A stretch of DNA of 64,000 nt, from positions 10,148,821-10,212,820 of the forward strand of contig CAJQUN010000003.1 of NCBI GenBank assembly GCA_907163345.1, given 5' to 3'. Under the pieces are notes generated by a model. That model was not told where the DNA came from. It searched no databases and was given only the letters and a program-made list of their open reading frames with translations. Both the position numbers and the translations under genes were made by a program. Positions within the stretch are counted from its first letter, which is position 1. Every line of letters begins with the position of its first letter. This document shows, one piece after another, positions 33,739 through 46,293 of the stretch. Source of the stretch: Haberlea rhodopensis. Its lineage: Eukaryota > Streptophyta > Magnoliopsida > Lamiales > Gesneriaceae.

Positions 33739-34893
33739 TATTTTTATTGATGATGAATTAAGTAATATTGTAGTGTTTTCTCGTATGGCTTGTGCATTTG
33801 GCCTGAGACGAGGAGTTGGCAATCAATCTCAGAAGCTTTCGTGCACCCCAGAATTCTAATGTCTGAATTTCATGTTTTAGTTTTCTTACCTATTTTTCTT
33901 TAGTATATTATCAGTGTAGACTGCTTGTTAGCTGAACTTCAATTGTCATGCTCAGCACATACATTTTATTCGTGAATTAATAAGTTGTGAAATCCAGTTC
34001 ATAAATTTCCACAGTTCTTTTATATTAGTTCAGTTTATGCTCGACTTGATTAAGCCTTAGAATATATCATGTAAACAAGTGCGTCGGACTCTATGAAGTT
34101 GTGTTGCCTTTATTTATAATCATGCCAATGTATCAAAGCCGTGAATACTAAAGAAATAATGTGGCTAATATGCAAGAATTCACTCCTGTAAAAGTGGCTT
34201 AGAAATTGGATTTTTATTGTGATTATTAATTAATGATTCCCAAGTTTAGTAGTGAATGTTTGGTTTAACATCTGGTGCAATTTCTTTTTGGGGCGTTCTG
34301 TGTAATTATCTGGTAGACTCCATTGCATAATGTGATGAAAGTAAGATATTCACGCAAGTTACCAACTGATTTTTAACTTGGTTATCTACTCTCCTTGCAG
34401 GTCAAACAACCGTGCCTATTCCTTGAGTAGGTAGCAAGTCCAAGTCCAAGTCCGAAGTTTTCACACACACAGCCTCCATTAGTGGTCGGTGAGATCAAGA
34501 AATCCTTGCTGCCTTAGTGTTGTAGGCCATCTAATTATTCCGTACTCAAATATATGTCGCCACCAATTATTGCCTCATGTCCCTCACCCTAGGTTTCAAT
34601 GTTGCTGCCCTTAAGGACACTGCCATCAGGGGCATCATCCATCATCCATTTGAAATCTTTTGTTTCTTTTTTAAAAAAAGATCCCAATTGAATGGTAATG
34701 ATGCCCCTAATGGCACTACCCTTAAGGGCATCATCAACCCTATATCTCCCCTTCATCTGTGTACTAACTACATAATTGTGTTTAAACGAGTACTACTTTG
34801 CATTGGTTTTTAACTGTTTGGAACAAAGTCAAAATCTTTTAGATGTTTACTAAGTTAAATGAATTGATTATTGGTTACAAAATTCATATCTAC
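33739..34893 (+). other. Downstream region of the PPR3 pseudogene
   Basis: Diverged copy of 5335-6323, including the CTCCTTGCAG site (34391-34400). Similarity to the other copies ends near 34893, which marks the right edge of the KHZ-PPR repeat region. Confidence 0.65.
34592..34739. mobile_element. 148-bp MITE (PIF/Harbinger-like)
   Basis: Present only in PPR copy 3's flank; the uninterrupted site CACCCTATATCT is seen at 6168-6179. It ends GGTTTCAATG and CATCATCAACC, has inverted-repeat arms of about 60 bp, and is flanked by CTA on both sides (34589-34591 and 34740-34742), a 3-bp target duplication as in PIF/Harbinger elements. Confidence 0.78.
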
Positions 34894-35211
34894 TAAATAA
34901 TATAAAGTACATGGAGTATTTAAATATTGGATGGAGTTGAGTCAAAAGATTAGGCATTCACACCAAGAATACTTGGACTAAGTTAGTTTATAATTATCCA
35001 TTCTAAGTACAACCTACCCCGTGGAAAGTAAGAACTACTATCAATGGTGAATAAATAAAATAATCAAATGAAAGGGAAAGTTACTAATGGTGAAATCTAT
35101 ACTTTAATGCCTCAATTTGGTAAAAAAAAATTTGGGAAGGGTAGACGAAGAATATATTAATGATAAGTTAGCAGAAAATTATGTCGAAATACTTGACGAG
35201 GGTTAATTTAA
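34894..35211. other. Unannotated AT-rich sequence
   Basis: No gene, RNA or repeat recognised. Confidence 0.6.
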
Positions 35212-35220
35212 TGTATGTTA

Positions 35221-36530
35221 GGGAAAAATGCATTTTTAGTCACCTATGTTTCTTGTTTTTGCTATTTTGGTCCTTTATGTTTGCTGTATTAGCGATTTCG
35301 ATCCCTTATCTTTATCACATGCAATTTTAGTTCTTTATGTTTAATAACCTGCAATTTTAGTTCTTTATATTTTATAACCATCAATTTTAATCCTTTATGT
35401 TTTATAACCTACAATTTTTGTCCTTCATTATTATGTTATTAATAATTATTAATATTTTAAATTAAAATTATATTAAAATTAACAATACTAAAATTATTAA
35501 TATTAAATATTAATATTATAATATTTAACATTAATTATAACAATTACAAAAAATGTTATATAAAATATAAATTTTAAAAAATTCAAATGTATCGTATTTC
35601 AGTAATTATTCTAGTTAATTATTAAAAAAATTTCTCTTATTTATTTTAGATTAGTAAGAATGGTACTTGATTTAAAACTATTTCAATATTATCGAATTTA
35701 ATTACAAAATTTGTTAAATACATAAATTTGAAAAATGATCTCGATTAATTTTTTTTTATTGATAACATTCATCGAATAAACACACGTAATACAATTCATT
35801 AAACAATGTTATTTTTGGTAGTCGTAGACAACTTTTCAAAATATAAGGTTGAAAGAGGCCGTTGTTTCCTTATTACTTAATTTTTTAAAATAAATTTATA
35901 GGTTTTATATATTTAATAAATTTCAAAAAAAAATTTACGTCCTTGAATTTATAATTATCATTAATATGTTAAAACATAGATAATATTTGAACAAATTTTG
36001 TAATTAAATTTTTGATAATATTGAAATAGTTTTAAATCAAGTACCCATTCTTAATACTATAAAATAAGTAAGAGAATTTTTTTTAATAATTAACTAGAAT
36101 AATTATTAAATATGATAAATTTAATTTTTTTTAAATTCATAGTTTTTCTATAACATTTTTTGTAATTGTTATAATTAATGTTAAATATTACAATATTAAT
36201 AGGTAAAATATTAATAATTTTAATATAATTTTAATGTTGTTAATTTTAATGTAACTTTAATTTAAAATATTAATATTTATTAATAACATAATAATGAAGG
36301 ACTAAAATTTCAGGTTATAAAACATAAATGATTAAAATTGCTGGTTATAAAATATAAAGGATTAAACTTGCAGGTTATTAAACATAAAAGACTAAAATTG
36401 CATGTGATAAAGATAATGGACCGAAATCGCTGATACAAGAAACATAAAGGACCAAAATTACGGATTTGAAGCTCGAATGACCAAAATCGCAAAAACAAGA
36501 AACATAGAGGACTAAAAATGCATTTTTCCC
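35221..36530. mobile_element. 1.3-kb foldback element, MULE-like
   Basis: Long inverted terminal repeats start GGGAAAAATGCATTTTTAG on both sides. Flanks TGTATGTTA (35212-35220) and TGTATGTGA (36531-36539) form a 9-bp target duplication with one change, the Mutator hallmark. The outer 200 bp of each arm contains short direct subrepeats of the type TTTATGTTTTATAACC. The inner part is also largely self-complementary. No transposase, hence non-autonomous. Confidence 0.85.
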
Positions 36531-36539
36531 TGTATGTGA

Positions 36540-36850
36540 TGTATATCATTGTTTTGTCATAATCTTTGATTAAAGAATATTTAAAGATTACTTCGGTCAT
36601 TGTAGGTGGATAGACATGAAATGCATGTATGCTCAAACATAGAAATATATGATCATGATGTGAGGGGTTGGGCTTGGGGGGACCATTCGAGTTACTATAC
36701 TTTATCGATTCACTCCTTTTCAGTATGTGATGAAAATAAGATATTCACACAATCCTTGCCTCAGCTTCAAAATATATTATTTCCTCTTCAAGTGTACTTT
36801 GGCCATTTAGTGCTCCAAAGAATTGGTCACAAAATACTATATCTTGTGTA
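36540..36850 (+). other. Upstream region of the VQ gene
   Basis: Non-coding, directly bordering the MULE-like element. No known motif other than the TATA box that follows. Confidence 0.5.
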
Positions 36851-36858
36851 TATATAAA
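36851..36858 (+). promoter_or_regulatory. TATA box of the VQ gene
   Basis: TATATAAA, about 120 bases before the ATG, leaving a plausible 5' UTR of about 85-90 nt. Confidence 0.6.
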
Positions 36859-36969
36859 CAACACCCTCTTATTCTTTTTACCAACACGAACACCTACTCT
36901 CCCTCTATGAATATGACCAAATAACTCTTTTCTGTTGAGTGTTTCTAGCTGGAAACTTTTATTCACACT

Positions 36970-37341
36970 ATGAAAAGGTTGATTGAAAAACAAGTTTGCG
37001 CTCCAAACTACACCAGTCCATCATCAGCTCTAGCGATGCACAAGAAAACACATAATATATCCAAAGTGAAGCCGAAAATCCGAATAATACACATATTTGC
37101 ACCAGAGATTATCAAGATAAATGCTGAAAACTTTAGAGAAGTGGTGCAACGACTCACTGGAAAGCCCACAGAAGATAGCATCAACATGAGAATGGAAGTA
37201 GGCTGCTGCATGAGGATAAAGGGAGAAGAAGATATTTGGAGAGGTGCAAATTCAGGCGGTGGATTCTTTGCAGAGATTGACGGATTCATGCAAGATATAT
37301 TTAATCAATTTCCAAATGTGGAAGATATAGTAAGCGCCTAA
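36970..37341 (+). CDS. VQ-motif protein (123 aa)
   Basis: The motif FREVVQRLTG (residues about 57-66) is the VQ signature F-x-x-x-V-Q-x-L-T-G, inside the longer block KIRIIHIFAPEIIK...NFREVVQRLTGKP. VQ proteins are small, usually nuclear, plant-specific partners of WRKY transcription factors in defence and development. Like most VQ genes in dicots it has no intron. The C-terminus (GFFAEIDGFMQDIF, residues about 97-110) resembles that of short VQ members such as the VQ8/17/25 group, though I cannot place it firmly. The upstream MULE-like element ends about 310 bases before the TATA box. Confidence 0.9.
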   Translation: MKRLIEKQVCAPNYTSPSSALAMHKKTHNISKVKPKIRIIHIFAPEIIKINAENFREVVQRLTGKPTEDSINMRMEVGCCMRIKGEEDIWRGANSGGGFFAEIDGFMQDIFNQFPNVEDIVSA

Positions 37342-39989
37342 TCAAACGGGATGCCTAGCTACCAGTTAATTAATTAGTCAAGTTACTGCTTCTTCTCTCT
37401 ACTTCTTCTTCTTTGGTGTTTATAAATTAAAGAGGGAATCTAGTGATTACCTTATCAATATTCTCCTGAGTTTAATGGCTGTGTATTTTGTGTCATGCAT
37501 TTTTTAATCATGAACTAAAAACCTATGCTATTGGATAAGTGGTGACATTATTAAATATACAATAAAATCTTTAACAAAAAAAGGTGTAGCCTATGTAATT
37601 TGATCGATTTATTTGAATATTTGACTGCTTTATATTTTAGTTTACACGATGGGAAATAATATAGTTCTCAAAGTTTGTGTGTGCTTAACTTGAATGGTGT
37701 AATGTCCCAAAGTTCATGAGTTCTTGATGAATAGGGAAAAAGAGACTTTATTTTTAGAAAATTTAACTATGGTAACCCAAATCTGAGCAAAAGATCACTC
37801 GTGCAAGTATGCAACAATATTGTCTTAGAAACAGCAAAGTTTACACATGATTTGATGGTAAGTCTGAAACAAATTGTACAACAAAATCTCAACTGCCACC
37901 ATTTCTTTCTTGATAATATACGTAAGAGTTACATTCTGTCATATATAATAAACATTTTATATAAAAATAAAATATCATAAATAGGTGAAATAAACATAGA
38001 GCGAGACACAGTCTTGTCTATATGGTGTTGAACATGTGTGAATTGCAACCAGGGACGAAACTAGGTATAGCATGGGGGAGGCAGCTACCCCTTCTAAATT
38101 TTTATTTTTATTTTTAGTACCTTAAAAAAATTGTCCCAAAAAATTAAGTTTACCCTAGAATGCCCCACTAAAATTATATTTTGATCTCTTAAATTTTTTT
38201 TTATGTTATTATTTTTTATCATTTGAATAAAAGTTATAGATTCGTCCAGCGTCACAAGGAACCTACACAATAACAGCCCGATACAAATGTAGTAAAACAC
38301 CCTTCATTCAGGTGTTCCCACTCTCAAAACTTTCTATAATTGCAATAAGTTTATTCAAATTCTGGTTCAAGAAACATTACTAGTTACTACCTGCTTCTCT
38401 TTCTAACTAATTCTGACTTGCATCCATGAATCAAGAAAACCATTTACCAAGGGTTCACATACGAGGGTTTATTACCTGTTGATTTGAAATGGGTAACAGC
38501 TTATCAAATAAGATAATTAATTAAACGAAAGTCGAACAACAAATCAGCTTTACCTCAAAAAGTTCTATAATTATTGAGTTTGATTCTTTTTACTTGCGTA
38601 CATTATGAGTATAACTTGGATGTGTGCCTTCAACTTCTGTATTCGGTTATCGGCTCAAGAACTTGAGATGGTACAGGATCTAGTCTTGTGAGATCTTCAT
38701 GTACTCCAGAAGCATCTGTTCTTATCTGTGTTAAGATGGAGAATCCAGCGTACATGAAATGGGATACATCAGTAGTTATATTATAACTTCTTCGGGCAAC
38801 GACTGGAGGAACACAATCATGGAGATGTAAATGAAAAAACACAAGAACAGATTTGAAGTCAATTATATTCACTTCTTTCATTTTATAAAATGCAGACAAG
38901 TGATTGTTTCACAGAATCTCTCCCTTTTCACGGGAAAGTGTATAAACTAAGATATGATACATGTGTGCTTTATTTGCATTACAAGAGAGTTCAAATTTCT
39001 TGAAGGACAATAATACTACTTGCCAGAACCTCTTCATATATGAAATAAAAACCAACCTCTAGAATCCCCCAACTCGAAATCCTCAATTTTATTGGCAGTC
39101 TGATAAACATTTGAAAGTAAATGATTTGTCAAAGCATTAAGCATAAACAATTTGGTGGATACAATCAATATATAGTGATTTTCTCTGATAAATGTTATGC
39201 ATAGTTATTGAAAGAGGGGGCTAAGTATTGCATAGAGATGGCAGATGAATGTAAGGACTAATTACCAGTACCAAAAAGAAAAAAAGAATTAAAATGAATT
39301 TGAAAAAGCCTAAAGAAAATCTTAAAGAGAAAAGGAGAAACTACTCTGTACCATGTCATTTGCAGCAGCAGAACATGCCAACTAACCAAGCATGATTTGG
39401 CATTGCATGCACAATGACATGAAAAATATTCAGAGTGGTGATCAAGACATAGTAAACCAACAGAATTACCAGAGCCAACAAAAAATAGCCAGAATGAATA
39501 AGTCCATTGGATTAAAAATATGGATAGGAAAAGAGGCCACGAGTATGCTTGACTTCCACTAGGCTTTCATGCCCATACCAGCACAAATCAGGTGTGCGTA
39601 GTGCCAGAAGATATGCATTTCCAGAACCAAAGGTATCACATACAGCTCGAATGAAATTACAAGCATCCATGCAAATATTGTATGTTCTAAAATTTCAAGC
39701 TTGTCATGGTACACTGACTTCGTGCCAGTTGTCTTAATGATGTTGAAGCATTCTTTATTTGAATAACATACCAAAAACTCAAACTATAGGTGCAAATTAG
39801 ACTTTTTACTGCAAAGGAGCATATGCAGTGTGCATGCCATATGTATAATATATAGTGTTCATGCCGTAGGTATAACTTGCAATGCTAACCAAGAGGAATC
39901 TTGAAGCAAACAAAAACAGTGTCCCTTATGGAACAGCAAACTTCCAAGCGGCCTGGCCAAAGCACCCTCTCAACTGTTGAGGTATGTAT
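37342..39989. other. Intergenic region downstream of the VQ gene
   Basis: About 2.6 kb without a gene I can support. A segment at about 38045-38260 (CAGGGACGAAACTAGG ... GATTCGTCC) looks like a decayed DNA transposon. A minus-strand stretch at 39545-39690 reads without stops (NFIRAVCDTFGSGNAYLL), but I cannot assign it to a family. A minus-strand open frame at 38630-38899 is likewise unassigned. Confidence 0.5.
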
Positions 39990-40194
39990 TGATGTTATGA
40001 TATTTTGGACTCTTAATCTTTTCCATTGATAATGATCACAATATATAGAGTTTACAAAGAATGGAGATAGGAAAGAATCCCCATAATTATCTAAAGATAC
40101 TATACAATTAATTTAAACAATTTACAAGGTAATAATATATTATGTAGGATCATGTAGGATCTTCCTTGATACGCCCCCGCAAAATCGACGTGTC

Positions 40195-41410
40195 GTCAGC
40201 CACAGAGCTTTTGGAACTTAGAAACAGAAACGAGTCTGAGGTAAAGGCTTGGTTAAGACATCGGCTAATTGATCTTTCGTGGGAACAAATGATACTGTCA
40301 GGAGGCCCTTGGAATATAGATCACGTACAAAGTGAATATCAACTGCAATATGCTTCATTCTTGTATGCATCACTAGATTAAGAGCAAGGCGAGTGGCCCC
40401 GATGTTGTCATATAGAAGGCATGGCACTGAAGGTAGTTGTAAACCGAGGTCAGTGAAGAGATTTCGTATCCAACAAAGTTTGGCGGCTGCAAAAGCAAGA
40501 GAGCGATACCCACTTTCAGTGGAGGAGCATGAGGCAGCTCGTTGTTTCTGAGAGTGCCATGAGACGGGTTTAGGGCCCAGAAATATAATGTAAGCAGAGG
40601 TTGATTTCCTTGATTTGGGTCACCAGCCCAGTCCGCATCAGAGTATGCGGTAAGAGAAAGAGCAGTGGATCGTCGTAGAAGTAAACCATGAGTGAGAGTA
40701 CCCTTGAGATAGCGGAATAAGCGCTTAACAACAGCCCAGTGGTCAGCTGTGGGATCGGCCATGGACTGGGCCAGACGGTTGACAGTGAATAAAATATCAG
40801 GGCGGGTGATAATAAGATATTGAAGACCTCCAATTGCACGACAATAGTCAATAGCATCAGTAGAGCATGAAATAACATTAGAAACACCGGTTGCCATGGG
40901 AGTAGTGACATGTTTGGCTCCATCCATTTTGTGATGGCGTAAGAGGTCAACAGTATATATGTGTTGGGAGAGAAATAGACCTTCTTTGCATGAAGCAACT
41001 TCGACCCCTAAGAAGTAAGAGAGTGAGCCAAGGTCTTTAACAACAAATAACCGACCAAGATGATCGATGAGAGACTGAAGCTTGGTAGGGTCAGAGCCAG
41101 TGATAATATGATCATCGACATAAACCAGACAGTATAGGTGGAGCGGTCCGCGTAGTAAAGTGAACAATCCAAAGGAGACTAATGCCGAGCTGAGGGCAGA
41201 GTACCAAGCACGAGGGGCTTGGTGTAGGCCATAGAGAGATTTGTGAAGTCGGCACACATGATGCGGAGAGACTTTATCCACGTATCCCGGTGGTTGAGAC
41301 ATGTAGACAACATCAGTCAAGGTGCCATGGAGAGAGGCATTACTGATATCAAGCTGACGTAGTGTCCAGTTAATCTGTAAAGCAACAGTAAGAACTGTCC
41401 GATTTTTAGG
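40195..41410 (-). pseudogene. Copia reverse transcriptase and RNase H, internally complete but orphaned
   Basis: Minus-strand reading: VLTVALQINWTLRQLDISNA, PPGYVDKVSPHHVCRLHKSLYG, the catalytic LVYVDDHIITG, LGSLSYFLGVEVA, YLIITRPDILFTVNRLAQ, and AYSDADWAGDP of RNase H. A frameshift near 40580 precedes the end of RNase H (HTRMKHIAVDIHFVRDL, QLADVLTKPLP). The frameshift and the missing N-terminal two thirds make it non-functional. Confidence 0.88.
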
Positions 41411-41440
41411 CTGATACCATATTGATGTTATGATATTTTG

Positions 41441-44306
41441 GGGTAATACAGTAGTTGGTCCCTGATGTTTGCTTAAATACTCAATTTAGTCCCTATTGTT
41501 TTAGTCGACCCGATTTGGTCCCTGTTGTTTTCGAAATTTACCCATATCAGTCCATCCGTAAATTAGACGTCTAAAATAACGGCAGAGAACATCTGTCTCC
41601 ATTTTTCCTCTCTTCGTCGCTTTTCAACCCAAATCAGCCCAAAACTTAATCCCTAAAAGACCGTGTACGAGGAACAAAATTTTCCTCGTTTGAATCGATT
41701 CCACAATCGCCGATGTACATTCTCCCATCGTCTGAATCGATTCCACCATCCACCATCGAAACCTGAGGTCTCTATCCCACTTCGAATCTATGTAAGTAAT
41801 TAATGGGCTTGACATGCACTGTGATTCAAAATCAATGTCGTTTGTTGTTGCTTTTTTGTTGTCATTAATTAATGGGGTTTGATATGATTGCTTGATTAAA
41901 ATTTATTGTTATTTTTTCTTTGCTTTTCTGTTGAATCGAGAGCATGCTTCCATGAGTTACGGTTTGAGTATTATTTGATTCTTATGCATTTTGACATGTG
42001 GGTCACAATTTCATTCAATTTGAAACCAATATTTTTTTCGATTTTAAGCATGCTTCCTGAATCGATTCCACTGTGAGTCAAAATCAATTTCTGTTGGATT
42101 TTCTATTGTTAGTGTTCCCCAAATTTCAGACTTTTAATGTGTCGAAAAGCCCTACTCTGGTATTTTTTCCTCGAATTTGTATGTATGTGTTCGAGGAAAT
42201 TAGAAGATTTAGGGAAATTAAAATATGAAATTTCTCACTTCCTGTACAGGTTTATCAAACCATGCATATTCATAACCCTGTGTTCGTGAAAGGGGGTAAG
42301 TCGCCAGAAAAAGAGTGGTTCTTCTGTTTCTACGCCACCTACTCATGGACCTTGAGTTTTCATTTCGATGTTGAATGAGTTTCAATTTCCGTTTACTAGC
42401 ATTTGGAATTCTGTGTTACTTTTGTGTTGGGGTTATGTATCATTTTTGTGTTGCCATTGAGAAAACGATTCATAGCTATTGATCTATTGCTATTTCTGTC
42501 GCTTTTGTTTTTGGATTGGATTGATGTAATGCTAGTGTGTTGGGATTGATATTTTTTTGTATGTTATATAAATAGATGAGATGCTGCAGAATTTTTTCCA
42601 GAACTGCGATGTTGTATTAAACTCATTTTTAATGAATCAGAAGGTTGTTTGCAACTTTCTGTGATGCTGTTGCATATTATTAAAGCATAATGTTAAAAAA
42701 ATGCTAAAAATTCACGAGTGTAGTACCGGATATTTAATGAATCAGAAGGCTTAATTTTCCCAAAGCATAATGTTAAAATGCACTATGGCCATTTCATTGA
42801 AGCATCATGAGTGCAGTACCTGATTACTTTTTCCTTCAACTAATTTGTGTACTCAACAAGAATGTCCAATGGTTCTTGAACTGGAGCATTTCAGTGTTCA
42901 TCCATAGTCAGTAACAAACTCAAGTGCGATACTTCATTGTGAATGCAAGCAAGCTTATTACATGAGAACTTTCAATCTATACATCATGAACCAATTCAAC
43001 CAGAAACAATTGATACACGGTAATAGCAAGAACTTGTTCTTAAACCAAACAAAGTTCAATCAAAAGCAATACATTCAACCCACAATCATTAGTTCTTCCA
43101 ACTAAAGACCAACACAAGAACAAAAGTACTCAGAAATAGCTTCTTCTTGAACCTCTTAGTTGATTCATTTTTTCCTCTTAAATTAGTTATCTTTTTTGTT
43201 CATTTCATCTTCAATGTCTCTCAATCGTTGCACAAGTACCATGTTATCATCCTTCAGGATCCCATCATTGAAAAGTACCACAATATTGTGTCTGCAGAAT
43301 TTTTTTTTGTTAATATCTTATATCCTACCAATTAAATAATGCACTATTATGAAAACATGACACTTACTCCATAATCGAATTTTTACCTTCTATTACGTAA
43401 ATTTCATAAAACAAAATGGACGTCTAAAATCTGAAGAAAATCTGGAACACTAAGATCTTACCTTGCATTTCACTGTCCAAAATTCAATTTTTTTCGAATT
43501 TGAAAATCTGCAACACTTGTATTTTAATTTCATTAACTAAAGCTTCTAATTTCTTCAAACACATACATACAAATTCGAGGAAAAATCACCAGAATAGGGC
43601 TTTTCGACACATTAAAAATCTGAAATTGGGGAACACTTACAATCGAAAATCATCATAAATTTATTTTGAATCACAATGGAATCGATTAAGGAAGCATGCT
43701 TAAAAATAGAAAAAAAATTTGGTTTCAAAATGAAGGAAATTTTGACCCACATGTCCAAAATGCACAATAATCAAAAAATACTTAAATCTTCATTCATGGA
43801 AGCATGCTCTCAATTTAAGAGAAAAGCAAAGAAAAAATAACAATAAATTTTAATCAAGCAATCATGTCAAAACCCATTAATTAATGACAACAACAAACGA
43901 CATTGATTTTGAATCACACTGCATGGCAAACCCATTAATTACTTCCATAGATTCGAAGTGTGATAGAGCCTTCAGGTTTCTATGGTGGATGGTGGAATCG
44001 ATTCATGCGATGGGAGAACGTACATCTGCGATGGAAGAATCGATTAAAGCATGGTAAATTTGTCCCTCGTATACAGTCCTTTAGGGATTAATTTTGTGGT
44101 TGATTTGGGTTGAAAAGCGAAGGTAGAAAAATGAGGGATATGTTTTTTCTACTGTTATTATAGACGTCCAATTTAAGGGATGGACTGATATGGGTAAATT
44201 TCGAAAACAACAGGGATCAAATCGGATCAACTAAAACAATAGGGATTAAATCAGGTATTTAAGCAAACATCATGGACCAACTACTGTATTATCTTGTATT
44301 ATCTCT
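41441..44306. mobile_element. 2.87-kb foldback element with about 780-bp arms, MULE-like
   Basis: The left arm (41441 to about 42222) and right arm (about 43540 to 44306) are inverted copies of each other, about 85-90% alike by eye. They start GGTAATACAGTAGTTGG on the left and GATAATACAGTAGTTGG on the right. GATATTTTG flanks both sides (41432-41440, 44307-44315), a perfect 9-bp target duplication; the uninterrupted site exists in the other LTR at 39998-40006. The 1.3-kb middle has no long open frame. Confidence 0.88.
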
Positions 44307-44391
44307 GATATTTTGGACTTTTAATCTTTTTCATTGATATTGATCACAATATATAGAGTTTACGAAGAATGGAGATATGAAAGAATCTCCT

Positions 44392-45847
44392 AAATTTTCA
44401 GACTCTTCGTTACTCTTAAATCTGCGTTTGGTTCAAAGGATTAGGGTGGGAAATCCCTTCAATCCAATGTTTGGTTCATTGTCTAGAACTAATCGTGTTT
44501 CCTGAAGCCCCGATATTACACCCTGTTCAAGCTTGAAATCTGACCCCTTCTTCTCGTCAGTATCGTGAAACCGCATTTGAACGGTAAGTTTGATAAGAAA
44601 ACACGTTTACAATTTTGCCCTTATCTTCCGACAACAAACCAAAACATGCCTTTTTAATTGTTCAGGTGATGGAGATGAACTTTCAGGAGGTCATCATGCT
44701 GGTGGCGAGCTGTATTAGCGGGGGATAAACGACAAAGGATGCGGCGAATTATTAGGTGGCGGAGGTGAACTTTCTGGTGGAGTTGTAGTTAGCGGATGTG
44801 TAGGTAGGCGGTGAACTCTCATGGATTGGAGGTGGATTTTGTAACCGGACGTAAGGGCGGATCGTCTGGGTTTCGGTGGCGTGATTATAATTCTTGGGTA
44901 TTTTCAGATTTTTTATACAATGCCGCCATTGGATTGCCCATCTCCTATTCCGACTCCTTGTGCATCCAAATGAAAGAGGTGTGGAATGTGGAACTTGCAG
45001 CAGTTTTGAGATGATGTACTCAACATGTCGCCCAGACCTTCCCGCCATGAAAAGAATCATCCCGTGCGTAATTCTCTCACTTTGCTCACTTTTATTTGCT
45101 TTTAAGTCCCGCCTTTTCTACGACCATTTCTGTCACATTCACCCGATTTCAGCTATTTAGGTTTTGCTGTATTTTTCAGGTGAAAACAGTAATCAATTTG
45201 TGCAGAAGCTGAAATACTTCTTATATTCAGGCAACTTAGTTAATTGAATGAATTTACATGCTAATTGAATTGAAAAGGGCTTCTCATTTGGTGAGAAGCA
45301 GTGGTGAGCCAAAGTTCGGTTTAACCGAAACTGAATCGAATTATTTCGAAAGTTCGGTTCGGTTTGTTCGGAATTTCGGTTTTTTTTCTCCAAAACATAG
45401 GTTATATCGGTTCGGTTACGCTTTTATTTTTTAAAAGTTCGGTTAACCGATATAACCAATGTTATGAACAAAATAATAAATTTTGCCTTTGGGCCACTAT
45501 GTTACTGGGCTTCTTATATTGTTGGGCCGGACTTTGTTGAACCCTACTCTTGATCTTGAATCCACTCACCACTCTAATCATACAGATTTATAGGGTTATA
45601 GTCACAGACGCTTGAAAAAAAAAGTTGGCCAACTTTTTTTTGTTTTCAAATAAAAGTATCGTACTTGAAAGGAACATGCTAATGCATAAGCTGGCTCTGT
45701 TTGATCATCATGTATTTTCATAAACTGTGTAAATTGCTAAGAAAGATGAGATTTATGCATGCCATGATTCATTTTATGTTCATTACGTGATTTTATATCG
45801 TACTTTTGTTTATTGATTGATTGATATGATTTGCTTTGCTATCAAGA
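44392..45847. other. Intergenic region with repeat scraps
   Basis: No gene supported. Short frames on both strands around 44752-45060 are unassigned. At 45299-45460 a segment full of GTTCGGTTAACCGAA-type words begins CAGTGGTGAGCC and resembles the end of a hAT-like element; its other end is not certain. GTTTGGTT motifs near 44430 and 44470 resemble PIF-type termini. Confidence 0.45.
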
Positions 45848-46293
45848 CCACTCTATGAGAGCATGAATGTTGTTCTTGAGCGTTTTGCTAATATTGGAAT
45901 TGATACCCCTGGAGTTGCTGCTTTACTTGGTTCTCACAGTGTAGGCAGAACCCACTATGTAAAGCTGGTTCACCGTCTATACCCGGAGGTGGATCCATCA
46001 CTGAATCCCGATCATGTTGAGCACATCTCTACAAGTGCCCCGATGCAATCCCGAATCCTAAGGTGGTGTAGTACGTGATAAACGATTGTGGCACCCCAAT
46101 GAAATCGGCAACTACTACTACAGAAACATATTGGACGACAAAGGCTTGTTTTGTGGATAATCAATGAGCCACAGACAAGAGAACCAAGCCCTTTGTCAAG
46201 AAAATGGCCAAGGGTCAAGATCACTTTTGCTAGAGCCATCACCAGTGAAATCAGAAAGTAGTGCAATCTTGCCAATCAGCTCCATTAAAAGAG
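45848..46293 (+). pseudogene. Class III peroxidase pseudogene (C-terminal part)
   Basis: Reads VLERFANIGIDTPGVAALLG, SHSVGRTHYVKLVHRLYPEVDPSLNPDHVEH, where H of SHSVGRTH is the proximal haem ligand. Then, with a frameshift, DAIPNPKVV-stop-YVINDCGTPM, GNYYYRNILDDKGLFCG, TDKRTKPFVKKMAKGQDHF and ARAITSEIRK-stop. From memory this matches the PRXR1/PER42 group of secreted peroxidases. The signal peptide, distal histidine region and first exons are missing, and there are at least two stops and two frameshifts. Confidence 0.9.

Larger units (their letters stand above)
39990..44391 (-). mobile_element. Deleted Copia element with a foldback element in its 5' LTR
   Basis: 3' LTR on the left (39990 to about 40180) and 5' LTR on the right (41423-41440 plus 44307-44391, the rest lost) share TGATGTTATGATATTTTGG and about 80 further bases. 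The primer-binding site (minus strand ATGGTATCAGCC) is at 41410-41421. Only reverse transcriptase and RNase H remain: gag, protease and integrase are gone, so the RT begins about 10 bases after the primer-binding site. Confidence 0.82.

Noticed and set aside
34577..34813. Plus-strand frame of 78 codons
   Set aside because: It runs through the 148-bp MITE and unrelated flanks.
36310..36636. Minus-strand frame with repeated CFITCNF-like words
   Set aside because: It is the translation of direct subrepeats in the arm of the foldback element, not a gene.
38630..38899. Minus-strand frame of 89 codons as a gene
   Set aside because: No recognised family and no supporting promoter or splice context; mentioned only as unassigned.
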